A stretch of DNA of 64,000 bases, from NCBI RefSeq assembly GCF_918797505.1, contig NC_092793.1:88052411-88116410 (forward strand), read 5' to 3'. The notes beneath the pieces are model-generated. The model did no database searches. It saw only the letters and a program-made list of their open reading frames with translations, and had not been told where the DNA came from. This stretch comes from Bemisia tabaci. Lineage: Eukaryota > Arthropoda > Insecta > Hemiptera > Aleyrodidae. How positions within the stretch are numbered: position 1 is the first letter of the stretch; each line of letters opens with the position of its first letter. A program made the translations under genes and the position numbers. Positions 36,901 to 46,905 of the stretch are shown here, in pieces.

Positions 36901-37177
36901 GGCCTGCAAAATAAGGTGCAGTAGGAGAATCAAGTCTTCGAGTGAAGTGTTCTCAAGGAGGAAAGATTACTGCGCAGTTATTCTTGGCGAAAAAGAGGTC
37001 TCCGGTAAAAAAAAGTGTATGAAAAATAGATCACACTTATTACAATGTAGCTCCAGGAATAAATCAGTAGCAAGGAACTTGGCACTGAAAGCTCAAAAAA
37101 CTGAAGACAGGCTCAAAGATGTAAGTTCTGAATTGAAGAAAACGAAGACAAAGCTCAGAAAATCTTGCACCCAGTAA
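33956..37177 (+). CDS. Unrecognised 1,073-residue Cys/Lys-rich protein
   Basis: This is a long uninterrupted frame with a plausible ATG; an in-frame TAA lies 18 bp upstream, which supports this start unless a splice acceptor intervenes. I do not recognise the family. Residues 150-380 are the more globular part. Two short C-x-V-P-x-C modules (residues 103-107 and 361-366) flank it. From about 400 to the end the protein is low-complexity, very rich in Cys, Ser, Lys and Arg, with basic clusters around 590-610 and 920-1020. The last ~30 residues have a coiled-coil-like pattern, and similar pattern continues for about 21 codons after the TAA stop, followed by a likely frame change. There is no signal peptide or membrane segment. 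Such composition suits a structural or DNA-packaging role, but that is a guess. The nearest downstream gene on this strand encodes an axonemal dynein. Confidence 0.75.
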   Translation: MKQNDCGGVCPQFSHEHVYNGKQRENLVSGRENLTRVESFVCCPDVKILELNGNDPAYRVVNINLKGCVTKLWNNMFKNLSIHPASFFDNSEALTSKSRPNCCVPGCYYEGERKQTTMKSFSETSKYDYRKPCWWHSEPIRAKKEKAALKYCILDKIAEPKICDSFLVELQHVLARFPFTDLHFYWDILRVIHAEIEVHKRTKGSVDECKYKIKTEQLHMLSYAITRLILQLYFITGGNPLLPFRGTKSCSQALNYLKEDFPDPVTGECTIKPFPRLARSRRRSTQDDANSDRGCGCLPFGLFSRVIGLSGPQEGIRCLTLKADNFPDEFTYFDLKSLTYLICNLNRSLQLEFIKGSSGKCQVPNCSYPAPVRNERIIKELKSSIRAIEQLLFYLRRLNSFKPTISSKVNGNQLPRGMLSSASIECKSTLKNGRNLAEMRGEKGIEVDAYQVKCPPHPHQDFPIDFRFCSPARVKNSRKPCIENEIDDGLNCKISSQLRLKQIPPSKEEKVFDSCFTEPSKVSSTKLKSKRSPEEANRSRLGASCCSPRSTADDSCEKCYQVSEDFRQYISKIREEKRKNRKKSTGACSDGECDFAFQVQKAHRERKIGGKSDACKVTSTSNFCRKTKVEDRSALLLRCNRECVTGKQSKSSTTKLANEINPNSTLLMCDQNKVFTNTEKATDELLNCDPVPKLEECKNKCNKLCCDAESKFIEMDRLAIASKRGGCSPCSFTACEVKRKASVGIQVSTSPENSFCNGQSAKLISDGSNPDRDMIEPSKPTKIIQSESVRRSDNARCSSLPCLPLSPALSLLLCSELHPELLESLCKKASKASKTMQLDCTESTKSYKSKRAGQDREAPSTKCRTRRSSSEDNMRTSQSQVCGLVNPRSIKCLQKNLESKCRSLSKEQGLLKKTRDACIRRQCFKCRVRKNSKCKRTGPHLRTCKSSENSHCTLNGCKSRNSSKLFSKSVPGVNSCAGCKSRACKIRCSRRIKSSSEVFSRRKDYCAVILGEKEVSGKKKCMKNRSHLLQCSSRNKSVARNLALKAQKTEDRLKDVSSELKKTKTKLRKSCTQ

Positions 37178-39244
37178 GAGGAATATGATACCAAACTGAA
37201 AAGGTGTGAAACCGAAATGAGGGGATGCACAGCTAAATCAGTGTGAAGACCCTAAGAAAAGGCTGAAAAAGTGCACTAAAATTCATCTGAAAAAGTTTTC
37301 ACAGCATGATTGAAAACGTATTAATGATGATGACAGCAGTCATTCTGCTTAAATTCGAGCAAATGACTTACGAGGAGGAACCTGAATTAATCCAGGTAAA
37401 ATCCTCGTCCAAGTATTTATAGGTACTCGTAAATATCAGCTCCAACTCCAATTGAAGCAAGCGCAAAATTTTTCCGAGTGGTATCTTTAAAAATATATCT
37501 CTTCCTTTTGATAAATTACCTGCTTAATTACCTATTCCGTCAAATTCTTTCTCTTCCTGACTCCTAGTCTCTTGTTTTTCTGCTGTCCCTTTCTGTTTTC
37601 ATTTTCCTATATTTTTTTTTCATTTTTTTTCTCACTACCTTTGCTCAATTTTTGCCGTTTTTCTAATCTCTCCTTTGACAGGAATATAGTTACTCATAAT
37701 CAGAGCATATCGCACCGTTTGGTTCAAATTGTCTTTTTACTTTATTCTCGCTCTCCTTGCGGGTAGAGGAAATATTGTCATCAATAAGAAAAATCAATAA
37801 GATGATGAGAGGGGGGAGGAGAGGGAGGGGAGGAGGTAGTAGGGAGTGGAAGGGGAAGGAACAGGTGTAAAGTGACCGGAAAAGGGCGTTCGGAGCCATC
37901 AACTCGTCTTAAAATCATAAATGAATGCTAATGTTTATACCAAATTTCATCACGAACATTGGAATTGAAAGGTTAATAATATGAATGTTTAGGGGAAAAT
38001 TGTTTCCGGATAAGACTTTCTAAATCATATCTGTTTATTTACTTTAGCAAGCGCATATTCTGTTCGTATTAAATTATATCATAATTATACATTTAACCTT
38101 TTATAACTATCTCCAAACAGACCGGGGGCCCCCCGAAAATAGGCGTTCTCTATATGTAATGGGGAGACAGATCCCGCTGATTATAATGAATTAAAAAAGA
38201 AGTCAACACATCAAACTTCTTAAGAACTTGCAAGAAACACTCTCAAGATGTGTGGAACGAGACATTATGGTCCTTTTCCCCGTATCTATCTCCAAAAAGA
38301 TCCATGAAATAATAATTCAGTAACATTTTCCGGCTCCATTGTTGGAGAAGAATTTTGTAGTAAGTAAATTAGGATAAAATTTGCGTTGAATGAGTGGCTG
38401 AGCGCCATTGGACTATCAGGCTGTATAACGCATCGCTGCCTCCTCCAATAAAACGGCGCCGTTTTTTTCTGAGATATTTCTTTCCGATCGTAAAGAAAAT
38501 ATGAACGCGCTATCAATAATATGGAGCCTGAGTGACTTGTCGTAAAATGACGTAAAATCCAAATGGTTTGTCTGTTATTTCAAAGAGACGTCTTGTTACC
38601 TACTTTAATGAGGTTTCCAGTTATGGCTCAACTAGAATTCTCTTTCAAAGAGTAGGTATTACCTATGGTAAATTTTTCGTAATGCAGTAAATTCAACTGT
38701 AAGTACCTAGTTTAGTTTTTCCGTCCGATGGACAGCAGGTTCTTCCCCTCAACCCAGGAGGGTATCTTAGTAAATAATCTGGTTGTCATGGCACCATCAA
38801 ATCTACTTTTACATTCTGTGCTATCAATGTGGTCGTGTAACCAACGTAATGGTATCCACAATTTATTAAATGTAATTCTCAGGCACTGAGTAAATCATTA
38901 CTTTTTTTTCTTATAATATAAGTTGGGTGAAAAGATGTATCCATTGCACGAAACACTTCATCAAGATATAAATGGTAGTCATTTCCACACCATACTGATT
39001 CGAAATTTCTGGGAACCCAGAGGTATTTAAGGTTATTTATAAAACTTCAGTAAGTAAGCAGGCGAAAACTATTTACCATACATAAGCTTGCAGGAAGAAA
39101 GACCTGCTTGCCGCAACATTGCATGAAATTTTGAAGGAAACCTGCTGCGAATACTCATTAATCTACAGCCAGAGGGTATACTCCCTCTGACCGCTACGCA
39201 GCCCAATCCCCTAAGGATCCTTCGCGCCCTCCAAGGTCCTTCTT
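37178..39244. other. 3' flank and unassigned sequence
   Basis: The first ~140 bp continue the coding character of the upstream ORF. A purine-rich G/A tract lies at 37800-37862. No other supported feature. Confidence 0.4.
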
Positions 39245-39440
39245 CCCAAGTAGCACAGATTGCAATAAGTAGCAATTACATAGTTAAATTTTTGCAATTC
39301 CACTGAGTGCTGTGTATTTTGCCTAGCTCCTATTTGAGGGAGCCCTATTTATTGAAACTTATTGGAATACCTAAAATAATTACATTTTTTGAAAAATGAA
39401 ATTTTTAGAATGTTCCTAGGTCATTGTAAGCTACATTTTT
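39245..39440. mobile_element. One-ended CCCAAGTAGCA (M5) copy
   Basis: CCCAAGTAGCACAG at 39245 matches the M5 terminus. No inverted partner end was found before the Copia sequence, so the right end is deleted or diverged. Confidence 0.5.
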
Positions 39441-40030
39441 GCGTATGCAAAAGTTGCAAAAGGGGAGCTACGCAGTGAATTTTTTGAGTCGTTTTCAGCA
39501 GAATGCAACAGAGGATATTCAATGTCAAGCATATTTGAAGGTACTCAAAAAATACTGCTGATTTGCGTTTGAGGTATAAAGGAAATCAAGCCAAATTTTA
39601 CAGTGTTTTGTAGATTCTGACTGGGGTGGCGACACTGACAAGAAATTAGTAACGGGATTTTTGATTAAGATTTTTGGCAATGTAGTCTCCTGGGTTACAA
39701 AGAAGCAAAACTGTGTTGCATTACCTATCGAGTGCTGAAGCCGAGGTAATTGCACTGTGCAGCTCAGTTCAGGATTCAATGTGGTATTAGGAAACTTTTA
39801 AAGGATTTTCAGGTATATGCGGACATAGCTCATATATGCATATGTATGAGGATAACCAGAGTTGGATTTCAATAGTCATGACCCCTGAAAATATTCGACG
39901 GGTGAAGCACATTGATCTAAAATATAGCTATGTGTCTGATCTAACGAGGAAAGGTAATATTGTTATCGAATATATGCCCCAAGTAGAGATCAGGAGGCGG
40001 ATTGTCTGACAAAGGGGTTGCCCAGAATAT
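39440..40030 (+). pseudogene. Copia (Ty1-like) RNase H relic
   Basis: Translation of this stretch in shifting frames gives the RNase H order of Copia elements: a DSDWGGD box at 39613, a VSWVTKKQ...CVAL block, an AEAEVIALC block after a frameshift, an EDNQS-type block, KHIDLKYSYV and a C-terminal LTKGLP at about 40010-40024. At least two frameshifts and one in-frame stop break it. RT, integrase and LTRs were not found nearby. Confidence 0.8.
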
Positions 40031-40124
40031 CTCGGCTCCTCTTCTATCGATTTCTGTGTAACTTGGTGAAAAAGAAGATGCTGAAGACGAAGATGTTGTC
40101 TTTTCATGATACTAATAAACTATG

Positions 40125-40215
40125 TGGGGCAGGGGCGGCTCGCGGGACGAGCCGCAAGTTCATCGCGAAGCGAAGAGGTGGGGTCCAGGGGCAATCCCCG
40201 GCTAGACGTGTCAGC
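40125..40215 (+). repeat. Dispersed repeat, copy 1 of a pair
   Basis: The block with GCAAGTTCATCGCGAA and GGTCCAGG recurs at about 41985-42080 in direct orientation, so the two copies bracket the module-rich region between them. Confidence 0.6.
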
Positions 40216-40499
40216 TCGCAATGTCAAATATATAAAGCTACTGTACCGAGATTTCATCAACACTTTACAAAAAAACTGTCGAAGCGATTTCCTTCAAACT
40301 GGCAAGATAAAACTAAGCAACACCTCTACGTGCCTGAAAAATCAAATTTAGAAAAAAATGCCGCTGAAGCCAAAAAAAAGAAAAGTTGTTTCTCCCTATA
40401 CTAATGCACTGGGGATACGAGTTTGTTCACGCGCGCACTGCGTCGAACAAGTTCAATCCTGTCGCGTGACGTCACAGCATTATAGACGAAATTTCAGGT

Positions 40500-40890
40500 T
40501 TTAGGGGTTATTTATTGACGGATTTTTGTGAACATTGGTGACGCAGGGTAGGTACTTTTCGGCGGAAACTTGAATTTCCGGTCAGATTTTTATAATTTCA
40601 AAATTCAAGATGGCGGCCGTGGCCTAAAATGATAATTTGGCTCCTGTTCGATCGATTTTCGTAAAACTCGGTAACAGGGTGTATTTTTTGACGAGAAACT
40701 CGAATTTTCGGTCAGACGATTTTCAAAACTTCAAAATTCAAGATAGCGGCCGTGGCCTATAATGCTAAGTCGGCTCCTGTTCGATCGATTTTTGTGGAAC
40801 GGTATCTGAGGGTATTTTTCAACGGGAAATTTGAATTTTTGGTCGGATTTTCAAAATTCCTAGATCCAAGATGGCGGCTGTGGCCATCAA
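40500..40890. repeat. Tandem ~125-bp modules containing AAGATGGCGGC
   Basis: Three diverged copies each read: a gAGGGTATTTTT block, GACGAGAAA-like block, ATTTTCGGTCAGA, then AATTCAAGATGGCGGCCG (at about 40604, 40737 and 40865). The same modular order is found in the foldback at 41422-41931. Confidence 0.75.
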
Positions 40891-41174
40891 AGTGGCAAAG
40901 ATGTTATCTTCTCATTATTTTTATTATTTTAAAAGTTAGTAGCTCAGCGGGACCCCTAGTAGCAGATTTAGGTATATAAAAAATGTTAACGAAAGTATAC
41001 TACTCATATAACTGTTATATATAACGGTTGAGTAACGGGATGTTCAAAGGAAACCGCTGTCGTATAACCGTTATTAATCAAATAATTTTATAAATTGCGC
41101 GAATAACCTTTATAAATAGTTTATATAAAAGTTATTTGTAAAAATGTTTTATATAACCGTTATACTTCAATTAT

Positions 41175-41420
41175 ACAGGGTGTTAGAAAAGTCCCCTCCC
41201 CCCATCTAACTTTTTACCTAATTGAGATAGAGATTTGAAACTTGAAGGATGTTCCTAGGTCAAAGGGAGCTACTTTTTGGCCCCCCTAATATTTTCGGGG
41301 GGCCCCCCCTTGGGGGGGTTACGGACCCCAACTTTTTTTTTTCAAATGGGAAGACCCCCTTTGTGATACCTCGTTCGAAAGAGCATAAAAAAAGAATTTT
41401 TTTCGCGCAAACTCGAAGTC
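41175..41420 (+). repeat. ACAGGGTGT family, copy 3
   Basis: It begins ACAGGGTGTTAGAAAAGTCC and repeats the GGATGTTCCTAGG, C-run and TTTCAAATGGGAA blocks of the copy at 17849. It runs directly into the foldback at 41422. Confidence 0.7.
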
Positions 41421-41421
41421 A

Positions 41422-41931
41422 TTATCTTAAGCCGTTTCTAAATGGCGGCCGGTTAAAGTTTAAATGGCCGAAAATTGGCATCTCGGCTATTTGCACATGG
41501 AGTTGTTTGAAACTCGGTATGTGGGGGTATTTTTGCACGAGAAAAACGAATTTGCCGTCAGATTGTTAAAAAAAACCCTAATTTTTCAAAATGGCGGCCG
41601 GTTAAGGTCCAAAATGGCTGAAAATTGACAAACTTGATTTTTTGCCGATGGATTCGCCTGAAACTTGATATCTGGGGGTATTTTTGGCACGAGAAAAACA
41701 AATTTGACGTTACAACTCAAGTTTGTCACTTTTCGGCCGTTTTGGACCTTAACCGGCCGCCATTTTGAAAAATTAGGGTTTTTTTAAAAATCTAACGTCA
41801 AATTCGTTTTTCTCGTGCCAAAATACCCCCAGATACCGAGTTTCAAACAAATCCATGTGCAAATAGCCGAGATGCCAATTTTCGGCCATTTAAACTTTAC
41901 CCGGCCGCCATTTTGAAACGGCTTAAGATAA
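41422..41931. repeat. 510-bp foldback with 216-bp arms
   Basis: Arms 41422-41637 and 41717-41931 are nearly identical inverted copies, starting TTATCTTAAGCCGTTTC. Each arm holds AATGGCGGCCGG modules, and the 79-bp spacer holds a further partial module. Confidence 0.85.
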
Positions 41932-41984
41932 TTTAACGGTTATACTTCGTTTATATACTGTGAATTTAGCTCTGCTACTAGGGA

Positions 41985-42080
41985 CGGTTCGCGGAGCGAG
42001 TCGCAAGTTCATCGCGAAACGAGCAGGAACCGGGGGTCCAGGAGCACTCCCTGGCCAGGCGTGACAGCTCGCTGTGCGAG
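41985..42080 (+). repeat. Dispersed repeat, copy 2 of a pair
   Basis: This is the direct-orientation partner of 40125-40215. Confidence 0.6.
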
Positions 42081-42860
42081 CTATCACACGGGCTGGTATT
42101 TAATATCCTGGCTCCACGCGCCAATTTTTCACTCATTTTCCTCACATATTTCTTTTACGTAAGGTTTTTCCTTGACTTTTTGATTGCTTGCATATTAAGT
42201 TTCAAACTTGAGAGCATCAAAAATTTTGACCTCGAATTTAACAAGAAAAAGAAGTATAATTGTTTCACATTCCTATGAATATCAACACCCCAGCCACCTT
42301 TCTATCGTATTGGTTAACTCACTTACCTTTCTTTTGTTTTGCTCACTAGTTAATCAAGATAATAAGCAGTGCCAATTGTTGTGGGAGGACTTCACTCGTG
42401 TAGGTACCTAGTTCAACATAAGTTTTGGTGCGCATGTTGTGCAGTGCCTGAACCGAATGTGCCTGACGACGAGCAACAGTTCTCGGAATTACGATAAAAT
42501 CAACGGAATGGGCTTCTTGAAAAGAATATTGAAAAAGCTTTATCGATTAAAAAAACTTAATAGTTGAATCAGTAAATATAAAAAATTCATGAAAAATTAC
42601 GTGAAGCTTAATCGAAAAAACCTTTTCAACTGAGCTGAAGATGAGCAGAGTAATTCGCTTATCTTCATTAGTTTGGACAGTCCGACCGAAAAAAATGTTT
42701 AACTTGCCGGATACGTTTTCGAGGACGTCAAGCCCCTTCGTCATTCACTACAATTCGTCCCCTTACATCAAGAGAAACACGAACGGAACATGACAAATAT
42801 CAAGTATTACGTTTTATTAATTGTATATTCACTCTATATAAGTAGGCTTATAGAATACAA
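42081..42860. other. Unassigned sequence
   Basis: A pyrimidine tract ending CACTAG at about 42350 precedes a short open stretch, but nothing recognisable follows. No supported gene. Confidence 0.35.
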
Positions 42861-43052
42861 AGGTGGAAAATTGTACTGGGGTCCACACCATTTCGAAGGA
42901 AAACAAAGCCAAGAAGTATCCGAAAAATTGTAATTAAAATTAAATTATATGAACATTAATGCGTACCAGTACGAAAACAAAAAGGAGAGTGGTTACAGCA
43001 CAGTGTAGGCATTGGAATATTAATTTGGAGTCGCGCTGAGAGATCTAATCCG
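42861..43052 (+). repeat. Copy of the foldback-arm repeat
   Basis: AGGTGGAAAATTG...GGGTCCACACC... and GCATTGGAATATTAA match, in the same order, the left arm of the foldback at 43373-43845. This is a third, more diverged copy. Confidence 0.65.
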
Positions 43053-43372
43053 TTAGGGCGTTTTTAGACAACATTAGCAGATCTTAAACTCGCAGTGAAC
43101 CCAACTTAACATGCCGCAAAAATCCAAGACGGCATTAAAACGCCGGCATGGATATGACCCCGAGGCATGATCACAAAAGAGTGAACCTATGGCGCCATCA
43201 CAAACTACATCTGAACAACTCTCATAACAAAACAAAGGAAAACCCGCAAAAAGATGATAACAGTCTGGTTGGAGATTGCGAACTGCATCTAGAACTCAAC
43301 CGCCCTCGCTCCCGAACGTGAGACACACATATACCCCGAGCTTGTGCGAACAAATAAAAAAAAAAAAGGAAA

Positions 43373-43845
43373 AAGAAGTGGCCCGAACTGTATGTAACAA
43401 GGTGGAGAAATGGTGCTACGGGTCCACACCAATTCGCGTGGACACAAAGCCAATAAGTTCCAAAAATTATAAAATAGAGTCCAAATTAAATTTTATGAAC
43501 TTACTAATTGCTACTAACCCAGTGCGAAACTGAGGGGGGAGAGTGTTCAGCTCAGGCGGTTAGCATTGGAATATTAAGTTGGAGTGTGATCTGCTGATGA
43601 GGTTTAAAAAGGCTCAACCCGGTATAGATCTCCCGACGTGACTCCAACCTAATATTCCAATGCAAACTACCTGAGCTTAACACCCTCCCCCCACAGTTTC
43701 ATACTGGTGCGCATTAGAGTTCAAAAATTTAATCTTGACTCTAATTTTAATTTTTGGAACTCCTTGGCTTTGTGTTCCTCGCGAAATGGTGTGGACCCAG
43801 CACCATTTCTCCACCTTGTTATACATACAGTTCGGGCCGCTTCTT
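43373..43845. repeat. 473-bp foldback element
   Basis: Arms of about 230 bp (43373-43600 and 43618-43845) are inverted copies beginning AAGAAGTGGCCCGAACTG. They contain GGGTCCACACCA and GCATTGGAATATTAA. Small indels distinguish the arms. Confidence 0.8.
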
Positions 43846-44029
43846 AGTGTTTTTTTTCTCTTTTTTTTCTGTTCATATGTATTGATTAATAGGGAATATC
43901 AAGAAAAACATTACTGCCTTATATTCGCTGTACGATAAAAGAGATGGGTAGAAATGGCGGTTTAAGTGCAATCGATGTATCGCTTTTGAATGTTCGATTT
44001 ATTGATTTTGATCTTTGAGCTATCAAAAT

Positions 44030-44370
44030 GTAACCTAACTTAACCCAAATCTGGTAAATGGGGTGACCTAACCCAAGTGCGGTGGTGCCGAGTGAACTTA
44101 CCTATGTCGAACGATTTACAAGGGAGTCGAGTGCCCTAACCTAGGTGTGGTGGTGTTGAGTGATCTAACCATCGATCTTCGACCTGTCGATTTTGACCTA
44201 AGTATCGATCTTCCACCTATCGATTTTGACCTCAGTGCGATCTTCGACCCGACCGACCCGCGGTGTTGTCGAGCAACCTAACCTAAGTTTGGTGGTATCG
44301 AGTGACCTAACCCAAGTGTGAGGATGTCGAGTAACCCAACATCCGATCTTTGACCTATCGAAGCGTTTTA
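44030..44370. repeat. Degenerate tandem repeat (GACCTAACC-type)
   Basis: Short blocks of the form GAGTGACCTAACCCAAGTG and TCGATCTTCGACCT recur irregularly about six times. Unit boundaries are not clear. Confidence 0.5.
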
Positions 44371-44454
44371 CAGCTTCACCTAAATTAAAAATTTAATTTA
44401 TTTGTTCGATTTGGTGACATTGCCATTTTTTTCGAGTTTTGTTTCAATTTTTGG

Positions 44455-44550
44455 GTTTGTTTCAGAGAAAACCAGTGAAACTATCGTGTTTCAAGCGAAG
44501 TTTTACCAAGGAAACAGTACCTTCTTAAATCGCAATCTCCTAACGTAAAC
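44455..44550 (+). repeat. Repeat shared with the foldback upstream of dynein exon b
   Basis: GAAAACCAGTGAAACTATCG followed by GTGTTTC and an AAATCGCAATCTCCT block matches, in order, the right arm of the foldback at 50428-50955. Confidence 0.6.
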
Positions 44551-44602
44551 AAGAGGCAGGCACTTATAGCCAGGCATGTGTTTCGGGGGGGGGGGGGGGG
44601 GG

Positions 44603-44640
44603 CGTTGCAGATTGCAACCTATAGGTTGCAATCTGCAACG
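44603..44640. repeat. Perfect 38-bp palindrome after a G-run
   Basis: CGTTGCAGATTGCAACCTA is followed directly by its exact reverse complement. It abuts a G-run (44585-44602). Confidence 0.85.
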
Positions 44641-44752
44641 TCAGTAATTGGTGCCATTATCGAAATTCTGTTTTCCTCGTCGTCGACCGTGGCAGATCCT
44701 GCAGCGGTTCGAGATTATTTGATAAAAAGGCTGTATATTTCTGCTATCTCGG

Positions 44753-44902
44753 TTAAATCCCGTGAAACGTTCCGTGGAGACAAGGAGTAAAACGGTCCAT
44801 TGAACGGAGGAAGTTGTTGTTTGGATGCATCTTAACCTTTTCAGCTGATCGATAAGAATCAAGCATCAAAACGCGATTCTGAAACCAGTGCAATTGACAC
44901 AT
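44753..44902. repeat. Fragments of H1 and M3 elements
   Basis: 44753-44786 is a terminal fragment of the Harbinger-like H1 family (CCGTGGAGACAAGG reads as the inverted H1 end). 44855-44902 is a fragment of M3 (AATCAAGCATCAAAAC, then CCAGTGCAATTGAC). Both are solo remnants upstream of dynein exon a. Confidence 0.6.
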
Positions 44903-44989
44903 TCGGCTGTTTAGCCGCGCACTTTGATGTGACATTTTATGAATACCTACCTACATTTCTTTCATCAGTTTTTCCCCCGTTTTTTGAAG

Positions 44990-45271
44990 GTCATTTCATA
45001 CATTGAGTTGAAGGAGGAAAGGGAGAAATTTCGGAAGCAGATCATTAAAGTAATAGTGAGCAGAGATACCGAATATAATGATGAAACAATCATCCCCTCG
45101 TCTGATGAAATTCAACTCGTTCGCTATAATTATTATATTCAACATGGCATTGACACTGTTCACGTTGCACCTATTGAACAGCATTGGATCTCGCATATTT
45201 TAGACCTAGTACCAATATCTTTAAAGAAAAAGCACGTCAAAGAGGTCAATGCAATTTTTCTTGAAGTCAAG
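44990..45271 (+). CDS. Axonemal dynein heavy chain, exon a (tail region)
   Basis: This is the first of four consecutive exons of a dynein heavy chain, the motor subunit of ciliary and flagellar dynein arms; these exons encode the N-terminal tail. It is bounded by a pyrimidine tract ending GAAG and by donor AAG|GTAAGA, and is 282 nt long (94 codons, phase 0 at both ends). The diagnostic order is HGIDTVHVAPIEQHW, then ISHILDLVPISLK, then FLEVK running into exon b's EDFQVAIKKGIVDFVL, a conserved junction in inner-arm (DNAH3/7/12-like) tails. Upstream exons were not found in this window, and the acceptor is the least certain boundary. The gene continues downstream beyond the window. Confidence 0.8.
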
Positions 45272-46224
45272 GTAAGAGGCACTTTCACAAACTAAAACTT
45301 ACAGCTTTTAAATTCAGTCTTAAGGTACTCTGGTAAAAGTGGAGTACCTCGTCATTGACACATCACAATGCTTTATGGAACAAATCTCAATAATTTCACT
45401 CTGATATCAATCTGACCTCTCTGACATCACCCTGACATCATTCTTACCATTCACCAATCACTATGATGACACTGTGATGGCAGAATGTTCAACAGACATC
45501 ACTGTGACATCACACTGCCTTATTACGGAACAAAGTGTGGATGTCATTATGACATCTAGTGATGTCCTCATGTCCCATTTTTACTAAATAAGCAAGAGGT
45601 AGTGTGGAACGCCGCACTATGGTCCGAAAGCCCGATTTAAGCGGCAATAAATCGAAAAAATGAAGTTTGGAAAAAGTCCGGTTTAAAGGCGTGGATCGAT
45701 AGTACATGCTGTAGAGAGGACACCTGTAAAATATCACTTCGATTGAAGCACTAATAAAGATGTGACAAGCACGGGAAGTGCGGCGCGCGGAGCACTTTGG
45801 AGCACGCTCCCAGTTACCGAGCGGCAGTGCCGTGTTTAAGGGTTTGTTTACGTTGTTTCGCTGTACCTGAAAATGTTTGGGCACCTGATTCACAAAATAT
45901 AGGATATGTTGAAGATGTTACATGCCAAAATGATTCTTTTTCCTCATATCTATTGCTCTAGACTAGCCCTTAGACATAGTCACTTTTTTTAATAAAATTG
46001 CAAAAGTAGGACCTACAAAATATACTTTGCACCTCTTGGCACCTCGTAATTTTACTTGGAAGTTGTTGTCATGACTCTTGACTTCCTTCTAGTCTGAATG
46101 CCAGATCCGTAAGCCACCGTAGGGTCAAGTTATTTCTCATCAAAAATGACGTTTTCGCATTTCTTAGCACTTACTAGAATTAGCTATCATATGCCATTCA
46201 CCATGCATTTTATCATGTTCCATT

Positions 46225-46700
46225 GTCATATTCTATCAAATTGGATGCATTAAAGCCTAAATCTGCCGAGGCAGAATAATACGATTTGATGGGGCTGATC
46301 AGGAGGAATTGAAACTTGTGCTTAAGAACAGCGAAGAATCAATTCGGGAGGCTACTTTGAGGTTCCGTTTAAGTTTACTTTTTGAAGTTTTGCCATATTT
46401 CAAACACATAATCTATCAGAATGGATATATTTAAGCTCAAGTTTAGCTTGGCAGACGAAAATAAGTTCAAACATCTGATCGGTGGAACTTGAAAGTAGGG
46501 CACCCGAGCGATAAAATCGTCTCGGGAGGCCACTTTGAGGTCCCGTAAAAGTTTATTTTTTACATTTTACCATGTTTCAAACGCATAATCTATCAAAATA
46601 GATATATTTAAGCTTAAGTTTAGCTTGGCAGAATAAAACGAGTTCATACGGCCGATCGGTGGGACTTGAAAGTAGGCCTCCGGAGCCATGAAACGTTGAA
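46225..46700. repeat. ~165-bp tandem repeat, three units, inside the Transib-like element
   Basis: The block ATCTATCA(A/G)AATGGATATATTTAAGC, then TTTAGCTTGGCAGA, then a GATCGGTGG(G/A)ACTTG block recurs three times. The first unit is the most diverged. Confidence 0.7.
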
Positions 46701-46807
46701 GTATTATCCTTAGCGGTCTCAAGTTCTTTTGACAGTAGTATATTGCAAAGTTCTACTACATTTAGCTTTTTATAGTCCATCTAATGCAAAATTTAATTTT
46801 TAGGCGT

Positions 46808-46905
46808 AAAAAAAAAAAAAAATTCTTCCGGGGTTCGAACCTGGGATCATACGGTTACAGTTGAGATGCGGTAGCCACTACACCACCGGTTGGACTTGTC
46901 GATGG
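46808..46905 (-). mobile_element. tRNA-like SINE head or tRNA pseudogene
   Basis: On the minus strand: an A box (GGTGGTGTAGTGGCTACCGC), a B box (GGTTCGAACCC) and a T-run acting as Pol III terminator. The acceptor stem does not pair, so it is not a functional tRNA. T-arm sequence resembles the SINE at 17650. Confidence 0.6.

Noticed and set aside
40018..40404. 128-aa plus-strand ORF after the Copia relic
   Set aside because: Its first part overlaps the end of the RNase H relic and the rest crosses a dispersed repeat.
42208..42411. Possible upstream dynein exon near 42350 with a CACTAG acceptor-like site
   Set aside because: Encoded residues do not resemble the dynein tail, and the donor would be poor.
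44030..44370. Telomere-like CCTAA repeats
   Set aside because: CCTAACC occurs but at irregular intervals within longer unrelated blocks; not a telomeric array.
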